NCBI RefSeq assembly: GCF_000427785.1
Contig: NZ_ATYR01000002.1
Coordinates: 1 to 64,000, forward strand
Direction: 5' to 3'
DNA: 64,000 bases
Origin: Massilia alkalitolerans DSM 17462
GTDB lineage: Bacteria > Pseudomonadota > Gammaproteobacteria > Burkholderiales > Burkholderiaceae_D
The notes under the pieces: generated by a model
Told to the model about the DNA's origin: nothing
Databases searched by the model: none
Seen by the model: the letters and a program-made list of their open reading frames with translations, nothing else
In this document: positions 1-7,769 of the stretch, piece after piece
Numbering within the stretch: the first letter of the stretch is position 1
Layout of the letters: each line of letters begins with the position of its first letter
Translations under genes and position numbers: made by a program

Positions 1-234
1 TTCGCCGACCCGCACAGCCCTTGGCAGCGAGGGTCAAACGAGAACACCAATGGTCTGCTGCGCCAATATATGCCCAAGGGCTCGGACCTGTCGATCTACT
101 CCCAAGACGAGCTCGATGCCATCGCGCTATCGCTCAACACGCGCCCTCGAGAAACGCTCGGATGGAAGACTCCACTCGCCGTTTATACCGAGCATATGGT
201 TCGGCTACAATTGCAGGCCGATTCGATTCATTAA
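1..234 (+). CDS. IS30-family transposase, C-terminal fragment
   Basis: The window opens inside a reading frame that runs 77 codons to a TAA. It carries the signature end of the IS30 transposase catalytic domain: [20 protein letters not shown], then PKGSDLS, then a tail [13 protein letters not shown]. The glutamate in GSNENTN is the last acidic residue of the DDE triad in this family. Everything upstream lies outside the window, so it cannot be said whether the element is intact. Family assignment rests on motif recognition and is secure. Activity is unknown. Confidence 0.9.
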   Translation, partial: FADPHSPWQRGSNENTNGLLRQYMPKGSDLSIYSQDELDAIALSLNTRPRETLGWKTPLAVYTEHMVRLQLQADSIH

Positions 235-270
235 TCCGGTGTTGCAGTTGGTTCTTGAGACCGCCGCTGC
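1..270 (+). mobile_element. Right end of an IS30-like insertion sequence
   Basis: The transposase stop is followed directly by about 35 bases (GGTGTTGCAGTTGGTTCTTG, then AGACCGCC) that resemble the terminal inverted repeat of IS30 elements. The exact right boundary cannot be fixed because the left end is not in the window; about 270 is an estimate. After it the base composition drops in GC. Confidence 0.6.
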
Positions 271-1059
271 TAGAGTAAGTTGGCCTTTCATTTTTCCCTC
301 AATGTTATGGTTTATGAAACTCAATCTTGCACTTCTGTTGTTGCAAAGTAAATACGTACAACCGTGGGAGCTTGCGTTTATGCCTAGTGCATTAAGATTT
401 CTGCAGAAATTCCGAAGGTTGTCATAAAGAAAGGTTCGGACAGGCAAGACGATTGATCTTCGAATGCTAAGTTCGACTCATCAATATTTACAGGGGAACC
501 GTTTTTGCCGAACGCTACCTCAACGCTCTCAATACGACCGATCTCCACGACGATGAACAGCATCGTCAAACGGTTTGATGCTTATAGGACTGCTTCCATG
601 TATTGCCGTCCTCAGTTATATGGTTGTAATGAGTCAGTCGACTGGGACGCAGCTATGGCTGCGGTTCTCAAAACGATTCTTGGTATCGCTGTAGCGTACA
701 TAGTCGCGCTAGTCATCGCCTACCCTGCGTCCCTGTGGTCGCACTCATTGACGAAGTCTTTCAATATCAATACTCGTTGTTCGGCTTGGCTCCGTCGAGC
801 TACTGTTTGCGGCATATTTCCAGTGCTGGCGATTTCCCCTTTGCTTGCCTTGACTGTGCTTCGCTGAAGATACGTCTGCAAGGCGTTAAAAGCGGCCTCT
901 GCGGCAGGAGAGAGGCGCATTTATCCGATGAGGTTCCCATTTGCACTTTGACGATCCGATAGAGTGCTGACGTCGGTTCAACGCGATGTTATCGATTCCC
1001 AGAGCTCATAACGGCCCGCAAGTCCGTCCAGATGGGTTCGACTCCGTCTTTGCTCCAAG
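271..1059. other. AT-richer stretch without a confident gene
   Basis: This stretch between the IS30 end and the terminator near 1060 is visibly richer in A and T than the rest of the window. It has only short open frames. The best is a possible membrane peptide at 505-867, with a second hydrophobic frame nested in it at 578-691 (ATG, about 37 codons, TAG). The shifted hydrophobic frames could mean a decayed membrane-protein gene. No RNA gene could be supported. Confidence 0.5.
505..867 (+). CDS. Possible small membrane protein (doubtful)
   Basis: An open frame of at most 120 codons. The second half has two hydrophobic stretches, around GIAVAYIVALVIAYP and FPVLAISPLLALTVL, separated by a basic loop, so a two-helix membrane peptide is imaginable. 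Internal ATGs at 553 and 655 are also possible starts and none has a strong ribosome binding site. I recognise no family. It lies in the low-GC strip next to the IS30 remnant and could be a pseudogene fragment or a chance frame. Confidence 0.2.
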   Translation: MPNATSTLSIRPISTTMNSIVKRFDAYRTASMYCRPQLYGCNESVDWDAAMAAVLKTILGIAVAYIVALVIAYPASLWSHSLTKSFNINTRCSAWLRRATVCGIFPVLAISPLLALTVLR

Positions 1060-1094
1060 AAAAAGGATACGGGCCGCTTCTTCGCGCCCGTATC
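1060..1094 (-). terminator. Intrinsic terminator, minus strand
   Basis: GATACGGGC (1066-1074) pairs perfectly with GCCCGTATC (1086-1094) around an 11-base loop. Read on the minus strand the stem is followed by a run of Ts (complement of 1060-1064). It lies about 216 bases beyond the stop of the minus-strand metallophosphoesterase gene and probably ends that transcript. Confidence 0.7.
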
Positions 1095-1309
1095 ATTATG
1101 GGAGTCCGACCTTACCGGATGATGTTCAGCGTTGACAGGCGTGTGTCATTCATCCTGCCGGGAAGCACGTTCGATCGAGCAGGAAGCGCGCGACAAGCGT
1201 CGGGTCTCCGCTCAGCCACGAAGCCATCCGTGGTGCCGGCGTCAACACACCCCTCCCGATGCGGGAAACCGGTCGACGCCGCCCTTGCGCCTTTGCTACC
1301 GCAGCGCGC

Positions 1310-2431
1310 TCAATGTCCCTGACGCCGCAGCGTAATCCGCGTCAGCTCTGCAGGCACGCCAAGCCGAAGCGCAAAGCCCGGCCACAGCGCCGTGCCATTG
1401 TTCAGGTACAGCGTCATGCCCTCGACCTCGTAGCGGCCCGAGACAAAGCCATTGTTCGCCCGCGCCACCACCCGATCGAGCCCGAGGATCATGCCGCCGT
1501 GCGTGTGGCCGGACAATTGCAGCGCGACGCCACGGCTGGCTGAAAAGCGGGCATTCCTGGGCTGGTGGTCGAGCAGCACGACAGGAACGCCGCTTGGTGC
1601 GCCGCGCAGCGCCGCATCGAGGTCGGGCGCGGGAGCGCCGGTGCGCGGGGCGGTCAGGTCGTTCACGCCGGCGAGCACCAGTTGGCCGCTACCTCGCTTG
1701 ACGATGGTATGGCTATTGTCCAGAGGCCTCATGTTGAGCCCGGCAAAATACGCCATCCATGCGCTATGGCCAAAAAAGTACTCGTGATTACCGGGAATGA
1801 CCCAGACGCCGTCCTGGGCGCGCAAGTCACGCAGCGCGGCCACGTCGGCTTCGCGCTTCGCGACATTGCCATCGATGAGGTCACCGGTGATGACGATCAG
1901 GTCCGCCCCGAGCGCATTGGCATCGTCGACGAGCTTGCGTGTCCATGCTGCGTCGAACAGGCGACTGATGTGCAGGTCGGTCAGGTGCAGCACCCGATAG
2001 CCGTCGAATTCGGGTGGCAAGCCCTTCACTGCGATCTGTACGTCCTTCAGCGGTGGCGGCTTGATCGCCTGCATGACGCCGAGCGCGGCCAGCAGCATGG
2101 CGGTGATGCCGATCGCAGCGCGCAGGCGCGCAGGGATCGGCACGCGGTCGCGCCGGACCAGTGCGAGCACCAGGGTCCCAACATCGAGCAATAGCTGGAA
2201 CACAGCCAGCAACAACATGGCGCCAAACGCCCAATTGAACAGGATGATGAGGGATTTCGGAAATTCCGGCGAAAACACGCTGCCAGAAGAAAAGCGCGAC
2301 CACAGGTGATATTGCGAGGCCAGCGCCAACACCACCGCGCCAGCCAGCTTCGTGCGTCCGGCCAAGGGCAAGGGCAATAGCCAGCGTATCAGCACGACCA
2401 CGCAGGGCAAACTGAACATCAGATGAAACAT
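1310..2431 (-). CDS. Membrane-anchored metallophosphoesterase (calcineurin-like)
   Basis: A 373-residue protein. The N-terminal third is hydrophobic with several predicted membrane helices. The C-terminal part is a calcineurin-like phosphoesterase domain with the full metal-ligand set in order: DLH in HLTDLHISRLFD, GDLIDG, GNHE, and GHTHGG near the C-terminus. The layout resembles the YkuE/YaeI group of membrane-associated phosphoesterases, some of which act on lipid-linked substrates; the substrate here is unknown. The start at 2431 was chosen because GGAGCG lies about 10 bases upstream and the hydrophobic region begins at once. The longer frame to 2593 adds a low-complexity arginine-rich stretch. 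It is not obviously tied to the neighbouring sugar genes. Confidence 0.88.
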   Translation of the reverse strand: MFHLMFSLPCVVVLIRWLLPLPLAGRTKLAGAVVLALASQYHLWSRFSSGSVFSPEFPKSLIILFNWAFGAMLLLAVFQLLLDVGTLVLALVRRDRVPIPARLRAAIGITAMLLAALGVMQAIKPPPLKDVQIAVKGLPPEFDGYRVLHLTDLHISRLFDAAWTRKLVDDANALGADLIVITGDLIDGNVAKREADVAALRDLRAQDGVWVIPGNHEYFFGHSAWMAYFAGLNMRPLDNSHTIVKRGSGQLVLAGVNDLTAPRTGAPAPDLDAALRGAPSGVPVVLLDHQPRNARFSASRGVALQLSGHTHGGMILGLDRVVARANNGFVSGRYEVEGMTLYLNNGTALWPGFALRLGVPAELTRITLRRQGH

Positions 2432-2660
2432 CAGGTGCGCTCCATTCGCTTCGAGTTGCGGCTGGAGTCGGCCGGATTGCCGTGCAGGGGCGTGGTGGCG
2501 CCCCAAGATAGTGCGAGGTAAATACCCATCGTGCCTTGTGTCCGAGCTGTCGAACACGCGAGCATAACGTAGATTGCGTGAAGGGATCGGCACCGGAGTG
2601 ATTCGGCGCTGTTCGAAAGAAGAAAGTCAGCCGGGCGCGCGGGCCCGGCCGTTGCGACGC

Positions 2661-4022
2661 TCAGGCGGCGGGGTGGGGCGAACTGGCAGGCGGCGCACCT
2701 TCCTGCTCTACCACCCCGGTAGGCTGGCTCCCGTCGTCATGGTGGAAAGGCGCGAACCAGGTGGCCAGGAAGGACGGGATGGTCGCCACCATCACGAAAG
2801 TGAAGTAGCCGATGTAGCCCATCATTTCCTGCAGGTGGCCGCTCACCACGCCGGTCACCATGCCGCACAGCCCCATCAGGCCGGTGCCGAAAGCGTAGTG
2901 CGTGGTTGTGTACTTGCCGGGCGCGAGCTGCTGCATCAGGTAGATCATGAAGCCCACCGCGCCGAAGCCGAAGAAGAACTTCTCGATGACGACGCCAGCC
3001 GTGATGGCCAGCAGGCTGTCCGGCAGGTAGATGCTCATCAGGAGGAAAGTCACGTTCGGGATGTTCACCGCGCAGCACAGCACGAACAGGGTCGACTTCA
3101 GGCCGCGCCGCGCCACGTACCAGCCGCCCAGCAGGGAGCCGAGCAGCACCGCGGCCAGGCCGTAGGTGCCGTAGATCAGGCCGAGCATCTCATTCGACAG
3201 TCCCAGCCCACCCTTGGAGGCCGGATCCACCATGAAGAAGGGACCGATCTTCTCCAGGAAGCCGATGCTGAGCCGGAACAGGAAGGCGAAGGCGATCATC
3301 TTCCAGATGTCGCGCTTCTGGAACAGGGTGACGAAGGCATCCACCAGGATGCGGCCGGCGTCGCGTACGCTCGACGGCGTGTCCGCGGCGCGCGCCCCTT
3401 CCGGCATCGCGCGCGCGTGCCACAGCGCCATCAGGAGGGTCAGCCCGCCGACCAGGAAGAAGATGATGCGCCAGGACTCGACCCAGTCAGGTCCGAAGAC
3501 CTTGGGATCGTGGCCGAACACGTTGCTGTGCAGGTAGCCGCTGAGGTACACCATGCCGCCCGCGGCGACGATCGGACCGATGTTCCAGGACAGGCTCTGG
3601 ATGCCGCAATACAGCGACTGGGCGCGCGCGTCGAGGGAGGTGACGTAGACGCCGTCGCTGGCAATGTCCTGGGTGGCGCCGATGAAGGACAGCGCGAAGA
3701 ACACCGCCATCAGGATGCCCATGTAGCCTGGCAGGCCCAATGCCAGGCCGACGCCGGCGAAACCGAGCCCGATCGCCACCTGCGCGCACAGCACGAAGAA
3801 CTTCTTGGTGCGGTACATCTCCACAAACGGTGCGAACAGCGGCTTGATCGTATACGCCAGGATCAGGAGGCTGGAATACTGCGCGGCCCGGCCGTTGTCC
3901 ATGCCCAGGTTCTTGAACATGATGGCGGTGACGCTGGTGAGCATCACGTAACCGAGCGCCATCGTGAAGTAACCGCTCGGCACCCACATCAGCGGGTGGC
4001 GGCTGCGTTCAGGCGTGCCCAT
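2661..4022 (-). CDS. MFS transporter, probable sugar importer
   Basis: A 453-residue protein with about 12 hydrophobic membrane segments and the general look of the AmpG/PAT-like branch of the major facilitator superfamily (for example ATQDIASDGVYV after the fourth helix). The ATG at 4022 lies inside the last codons of the glucokinase gene (14-base overlap), so the two are probably translationally coupled. The operon order beta-glucosidase, glucokinase, transporter suggests it carries glucose or a beta-glucoside across the inner membrane. That substrate is inference from context; AmpG itself carries muropeptides. The C-terminus is a short hydrophilic tail rich in Pro, Ala and Ser. Confidence 0.85.
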   Translation of the reverse strand: MGTPERSRHPLMWVPSGYFTMALGYVMLTSVTAIMFKNLGMDNGRAAQYSSLLILAYTIKPLFAPFVEMYRTKKFFVLCAQVAIGLGFAGVGLALGLPGYMGILMAVFFALSFIGATQDIASDGVYVTSLDARAQSLYCGIQSLSWNIGPIVAAGGMVYLSGYLHSNVFGHDPKVFGPDWVESWRIIFFLVGGLTLLMALWHARAMPEGARAADTPSSVRDAGRILVDAFVTLFQKRDIWKMIAFAFLFRLSIGFLEKIGPFFMVDPASKGGLGLSNEMLGLIYGTYGLAAVLLGSLLGGWYVARRGLKSTLFVLCCAVNIPNVTFLLMSIYLPDSLLAITAGVVIEKFFFGFGAVGFMIYLMQQLAPGKYTTTHYAFGTGLMGLCGMVTGVVSGHLQEMMGYIGYFTFVMVATIPSFLATWFAPFHHDDGSQPTGVVEQEGAPPASSPHPAA

Positions 4023-5049
4023 GCTGCACCTCCAGCGTCGCTTGCGGCAAGCCGTGCGCGGCCGGTCGCTCATCCAGGTGTTCCGCCAGCATGGCGGCGG
4101 CGCCGCCCAGGGCCGGGTAGGGCGCATGGATCACGAAGCAGGGGATGCGTGCGGCAAAGCTCGAGAAGCGCCCCTTGTTCTCGAAGCGCGCGCGGAAAGG
4201 CGAGCGCGCGAACCATTCGCCCAGGCGCGGCACCACGCCGCCGCCGATGTAGATGCCGCCGCGCGCGCACAGGGTCACGGCGAGGTTGGCCGCCACGGTG
4301 CCGAGCATGCCGCAGAAGCTGTCGAGGGTATCGGCGCACAGCGGGTCGGCACCAATCAGGCCCCGTTCGACGATGACGGCTGGCTCCAGCGGCGCGGGTG
4401 CGAGGCCGGCGCGTGCCCGCAGCGCTTCATGGATCAGCGCCAGGCCGGGCCCGGAGACCAGGCGTTCGGCCGAGACGTGGTCCCAGCGCTGCCAGCAGTA
4501 GGCCAGGATGTCCTGCTCGCGGCGGTCGGCGGGCGAAAAGGCCACGTGGCCGCCTTCGCTTTGCAGGACGGTCCAGCGCCCGTGCGCGGGCAGCAGTCCC
4601 GCCACGCCGAGGCCGGTGCCGGCGCCGACCAGGCCGATCGCGCCGTCCAGCGCCGGGGCGCCGCCGCCTACCTGCACCAGCTCCGAGGCGCCCAGCTGCG
4701 GCAGCGCCATCGCCAGCGCCGCGAAGTCGTTTACCGCCAGCAGGGTCTCGAGTTCCAGTTCGGCGCGCGCCGCCTGCAGTGAGAACTCCCAGCAGTGGTT
4801 GGTCATCTTGACGTAGTCGCCTTCGACCGGGTTGGCGATGGCGATCACCGCATGGCGCACCGGCGCCGCGGGCGTGCGGTGGCGTTCCAGGTAGGCGCGG
4901 GCGGCGTCCTGGAAGCGCGGGTAGTCGGCGCAGGCCAGGGTCTCGGTCGCTTCGATCGAGCCCGGGCCGCGCTCCAGGGCAAAGCGTGCGTTGGTGCCGC
5001 CGATGTCGGCCACCAGGCGCGGTCCGTCCCGGTATTGTTCGTCGTTCAT
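4009..5049 (-). CDS. glk: Glucokinase
   Basis: A 346-residue cytoplasmic hexokinase-fold protein of the bacterial Glk type. It starts with the phosphate-binding motif LVADIGGTNARFAL, then AVNDFAALA (catalytic Asp), GAGTGLGVA, SEGGHVAF and a late IYIGGGVVPR glycine-rich element. Family proteins phosphorylate glucose to glucose-6-phosphate with ATP. The start at 5049 has a good ribosome binding site (GGAGGAGACA immediately upstream). It lies 40 bases downstream of the beta-glucosidase gene and overlaps the transporter gene, consistent with an operon that releases, imports and phosphorylates glucose. Confidence 0.93.
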   Translation of the reverse strand: MNDEQYRDGPRLVADIGGTNARFALERGPGSIEATETLACADYPRFQDAARAYLERHRTPAAPVRHAVIAIANPVEGDYVKMTNHCWEFSLQAARAELELETLLAVNDFAALAMALPQLGASELVQVGGGAPALDGAIGLVGAGTGLGVAGLLPAHGRWTVLQSEGGHVAFSPADRREQDILAYCWQRWDHVSAERLVSGPGLALIHEALRARAGLAPAPLEPAVIVERGLIGADPLCADTLDSFCGMLGTVAANLAVTLCARGGIYIGGGVVPRLGEWFARSPFRARFENKGRFSSFAARIPCFVIHAPYPALGGAAAMLAEHLDERPAAHGLPQATLEVQHGHA

Positions 5050-5089
5050 TGTCTCCTCCGTGTTTCTTTTTATTTGCCTGCAGTGCGCG

Positions 5090-6424
5090 TCATGCCGCGC
5101 GGCGCTGCCCGCGCTGGGCCGCGACGAAGTCGCGGTACCAGTGGGCGCTGGCCTTCGGCGTGCGCTGCTGCGTAGCATAATCGACGTGGTAGATGCCGAA
5201 GCGCTTGGCGTAGCCGGAGTTCCACTCGAAGTTGTCCATCAGGCTCCACATGAAATAGCCGCGCACGTCCACGCCCGCGTCCATGGCCTTTTTCAGGGCC
5301 GCCAGGTGCTGCTCGACGAAGCGGATCCGGGCGACATCGTTCACCTGTCCCGCCTCGACCCAGTCCGCCGAGGCCATGCCGTTCTCGGTAATGTAGATGG
5401 GTGGCAGAGTATATTCATCCTTGAGCTTGAGGAGAAGCTCGGTCAGGCCCTGCGGGTAGATTTCCCAGCCCATGTCGGTGGTGCCCAGCACGGCCGGCGC
5501 CGTGCGCGGCGGCGTCTCGGCGCTGGCGTAGTGGCGGAAGTAGTAGTTCACGCCCAGGAAGTCGAGCGGACCCTGAATGATGTCGAGGTCGCCCTCTGCG
5601 ACCTGGGGCGCGTCGGCGCCGTGCGCGCGCAGCGCCAGTTCCGGGTAGTGGCCCTTCATGATCGGGTCTATGAACCACTGCACCGAGCGCGCCCACTCGA
5701 GCTCCGCCAGCGCGCGGTCGGCCTCGCTATCGGTGGCCGGGTCCGAGGTCCACTGGTTCAGCACGATGCCGAGCGCGGCGCGCGGACGCAAGGAGCGCAT
5801 CGCGCGCATCGCCAGGCCGTGCGAGAGCAGCAGGTGGTGCGATACCTGGATCGCCTGCCTGGCGTCGGTGACGCCGGGGGCGAACTGCGAATTGCCGTAG
5901 CCCAGGTTGGCGGTGCACCAGGGTTCGTTGTGGGTCGCGATGCTGGCCAGGCGGTCACCGAAGCGGCGCGCCACTTCCTCTGCGTAATCGGCGAAGCGGT
6001 AGGCGGTATCGCGCGCGAGCCAGCCGCCCACATCCTGCAGGCCTTGCGGCAGGTCCCAGTGGTACAGGGTCAGGTGCGGCGCGATGCCTTTTTCCTCGAG
6101 CGCATCGAGCAGCCGCGCGTAAAAGTCGAAGCCCTTTTCGTTCCACGCGCCCTTGCCAGCCGGCTGCACGCGCGCCCAGGCCATCGAGAAGCGATAGGCA
6201 TCCACGCCCAGGGCGGCCATCAGGCCGACGTCCTCGCGGTAGCGGTGGTAGTGGTCGCAGGCAACATCGCCGTTGCTGCCGTCCTTGATGTTGGCGGGAT
6301 TGCGCGAGAAGGTGTCCCAGATCGAGGGGCCCTTGCCGTCGGCGTCGGCGCCTCCTTCGATCTGGAAGGCGCTGGTGGCGACGCCCCAGGTGAAATCAGG
6401 AGGGAATTGCGTGGAATCGGTCAT
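5090..6424 (-). CDS. GH1 beta-glucosidase
   Basis: A 444-residue protein, the normal length for family GH1, beginning FPPDFTWGVATSAFQIEGG as in the family. The acid/base glutamate is E167 in THNEPW and the nucleophile is E347 in ITENGM. No signal peptide is visible, so it probably acts in the cytoplasm on imported cellobiose or other short beta-glucosides. It is first in a minus-strand operon with glucokinase and an MFS transporter. Its promoter carries the palindrome ATGAAATCGATTTCAT overlapping the -10 hexamer, so repression by the divergent LacI protein is likely. The start at 6424 was preferred over longer frames because the family fold begins a few residues later. Confidence 0.94.
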   Translation of the reverse strand: MTDSTQFPPDFTWGVATSAFQIEGGADADGKGPSIWDTFSRNPANIKDGSNGDVACDHYHRYREDVGLMAALGVDAYRFSMAWARVQPAGKGAWNEKGFDFYARLLDALEEKGIAPHLTLYHWDLPQGLQDVGGWLARDTAYRFADYAEEVARRFGDRLASIATHNEPWCTANLGYGNSQFAPGVTDARQAIQVSHHLLLSHGLAMRAMRSLRPRAALGIVLNQWTSDPATDSEADRALAELEWARSVQWFIDPIMKGHYPELALRAHGADAPQVAEGDLDIIQGPLDFLGVNYYFRHYASAETPPRTAPAVLGTTDMGWEIYPQGLTELLLKLKDEYTLPPIYITENGMASADWVEAGQVNDVARIRFVEQHLAALKKAMDAGVDVRGYFMWSLMDNFEWNSGYAKRFGIYHVDYATQQRTPKASAHWYRDFVAAQRGQRRAA

Positions 6425-6491
6425 GGCGGCTGGTATCGAGGTTGGCGGCGAGGCCCGGCGGCGTGCCTGCGCAGCCACTCCGAACCCGTGT

Positions 6492-6535
6492 ATGAAATCG
6501 ATTTCATGATATGCGTGCGCCGGAGCGGGTGTCAA
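6492..6535 (-). promoter_or_regulatory. GH1 operon promoter with LacI operator
   Basis: On the minus strand, -35 TTGACA (6535-6530), an 18-base spacer and -10 TATCAT (6511-6506) run straight into the 16-base perfect palindrome ATGAAATCGATTTCAT (6492-6507), which overlaps the -10. It sits in the intergenic region between the divergent GH1 and lacI genes. The geometry is that of a repressor-controlled promoter; binding itself is inferred. Confidence 0.8.
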
Positions 6536-6633
6536 CGATATTTTGGCGGGTAGTAGCGTGGTGGCTGCTGCTATACTGGCAATTTTCCACCCCTGGCCGC
6601 GGCCCCCAGTTGCCGTTCCGGCCGAAAGCATGC

Positions 6634-7647
6634 ATGAGAAAAGCATCCGACAAGCCGACGGCCACTGTCCATGAAGTCGCCCGCGTGGCCGGGGTGTCGG
6701 CGGCGACGGTGTCGCGCCTGCTGAACGGCACCGCCAAGGTCTCCGACGACAAGCGCCAGGCGATCGAACAGGCGATCGAACGGCTGAACTACAAGCCGAA
6801 CGTGCTCGCCCAGAACCTCAAGACCGGCAGCTCGCGCACCATCGGCATCCTGACCCAGTCGCTGGCTTCGGGCTATTTTGCCGACGCCATGGCCGGCGTC
6901 GACGAAGCCCTGCAGGGCACCGGATATGCGCCGCTGATCGTGTCCGGCCACTGGCATGCGGACGAAGAGGCGGAGCGGATCGAACTCCTGATCGCGCGCC
7001 GGGTGGACGGCCTGGTGATCCTGAGCGGGAACCTGAAGGACGAGCAGATCCTGGCGCTGTCCGAGCAGGTGCCGATCGTTGCCTTCGGACGCGACCTGCA
7101 GGGCCCGCGCACCTATGGCTTCTGCCTGGACAACTACCGCGGCGCCTGCGACGCGGTCGAGCACCTGGTCGAACACGGCCACCGCGACATCGCCTTCATC
7201 GCGGGCCCTTCCGAGCACCGCGATGCGCTGGCGCGCCTGGCCGGTTACCGCGACACCCTGGCCAGGCACGGGATCAAGCCGCAGCGCAAGCTGGTACTGC
7301 CCGGCGACTTCTCGGAGTCCGGCGGCCTGCAGGCGGTCGAGCGCCTGCTCGCTTCCGGCCAGCGCTTCACGGCCATCTTCGCGGCCAACGACCTGACCGC
7401 CTATGGCGCCCGGCTGGCCCTGTTCAGGCGCGGCATCGCGGTGCCGGACGAGGTGTCCGTGGTCGGCTTCGACGACCTGCACAGCTCGATGTACACGACG
7501 CCGCCCTTGACGACGGTGCGCCAGCCGCTGTTCGACGTCGGCCAGCGGCTGGGACGGGCGATCCTTCGGATGATCCGCCAGCAGCCGCTCGAGCTCGAAG
7601 TGCCGGAACCGACCCTCGTGGTGCGGGAGTCGGTGCGCGCCCTGTAG
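6634..7647 (+). CDS. LacI-family transcriptional regulator (probable ligand of GAAATCGATTTC)
   Basis: A 337-residue LacI-family protein. The N-terminal helix-turn-helix reads VHEVARVAGVSAATVSRLLNG, followed by the hinge KPNVLAQNL and a periplasmic-binding-protein-like sensor domain starting at RTIGIL. The ATG at 6634 places the helix-turn-helix about 12 residues from the start as in the family; the upstream frame to 6511 would add an unrelated extension. The gene is divergent from the GH1 operon. The palindrome in that intergenic region recurs upstream of GH10, GH9 and the xyloglucan receptor/GH35 region, so this protein is the natural candidate to bind all four. The effector is probably a glucose- or xyloglucan-derived oligosaccharide (inference). 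The stop codon is the first element of a repeat (7644-7744). Confidence 0.9.
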   Translation: MRKASDKPTATVHEVARVAGVSAATVSRLLNGTAKVSDDKRQAIEQAIERLNYKPNVLAQNLKTGSSRTIGILTQSLASGYFADAMAGVDEALQGTGYAPLIVSGHWHADEEAERIELLIARRVDGLVILSGNLKDEQILALSEQVPIVAFGRDLQGPRTYGFCLDNYRGACDAVEHLVEHGHRDIAFIAGPSEHRDALARLAGYRDTLARHGIKPQRKLVLPGDFSESGGLQAVERLLASGQRFTAIFAANDLTAYGARLALFRRGIAVPDEVSVVGFDDLHSSMYTTPPLTTVRQPLFDVGQRLGRAILRMIRQQPLELEVPEPTLVVRESVRAL

Positions 7648-7744
7648 GGTGCACGGCTCTGCCGTGCGCGCGTTCAACTTTCGGCTGCGCTGTGGCTACG
7701 CATGCCGGAGCTGAACGCGCGGTCGGCGGAGCCGACCACCCTAC
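7644..7744. repeat. REP-like palindromic repeat, copy 1
   Basis: GTAGGGTG at 7644 and CACCCTAC ending at 7744 form the outer arms. Inside are two imperfect hairpins (GCACGGCTCTGCCGTGC and GGTCGGCGGAGCCGACC) and a pair of inverted stretches around CGCGCGTTCA and TGAACGCGCG. The same outer arms recur at 21664-21797 and 54019-54080. The repeat begins within the lacI stop codon and fills most of the lacI/GH10 gap. Confidence 0.75.
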
Positions 7745-7769
7745 ATGACAGGTGCGCTGCCGTCGCGAG

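Noticed and set aside
384..569. 61-codon minus-strand frame in the low-GC strip
   Set aside because: No ribosome binding site and no recognisable feature; it overlaps another doubtful frame.
985..1056. tRNA-like stretch (CTCATAA and later GGGTTCGACTCC ending GCTCCA)
   Set aside because: The T-arm pairs only with an eight-base loop, no anticodon stem forms around CTCATAA, and the spacing between anticodon and T-loop is about ten bases too long. No matching acceptor 5' strand was found.
2630..2649. GCCGGGC / GCCCGGC hairpin between the transporter and metallophosphoesterase genes
   Set aside because: A stem is present but no T-run follows on either strand, so it is not a convincing terminator; GC-rich pairing of this size is common here.
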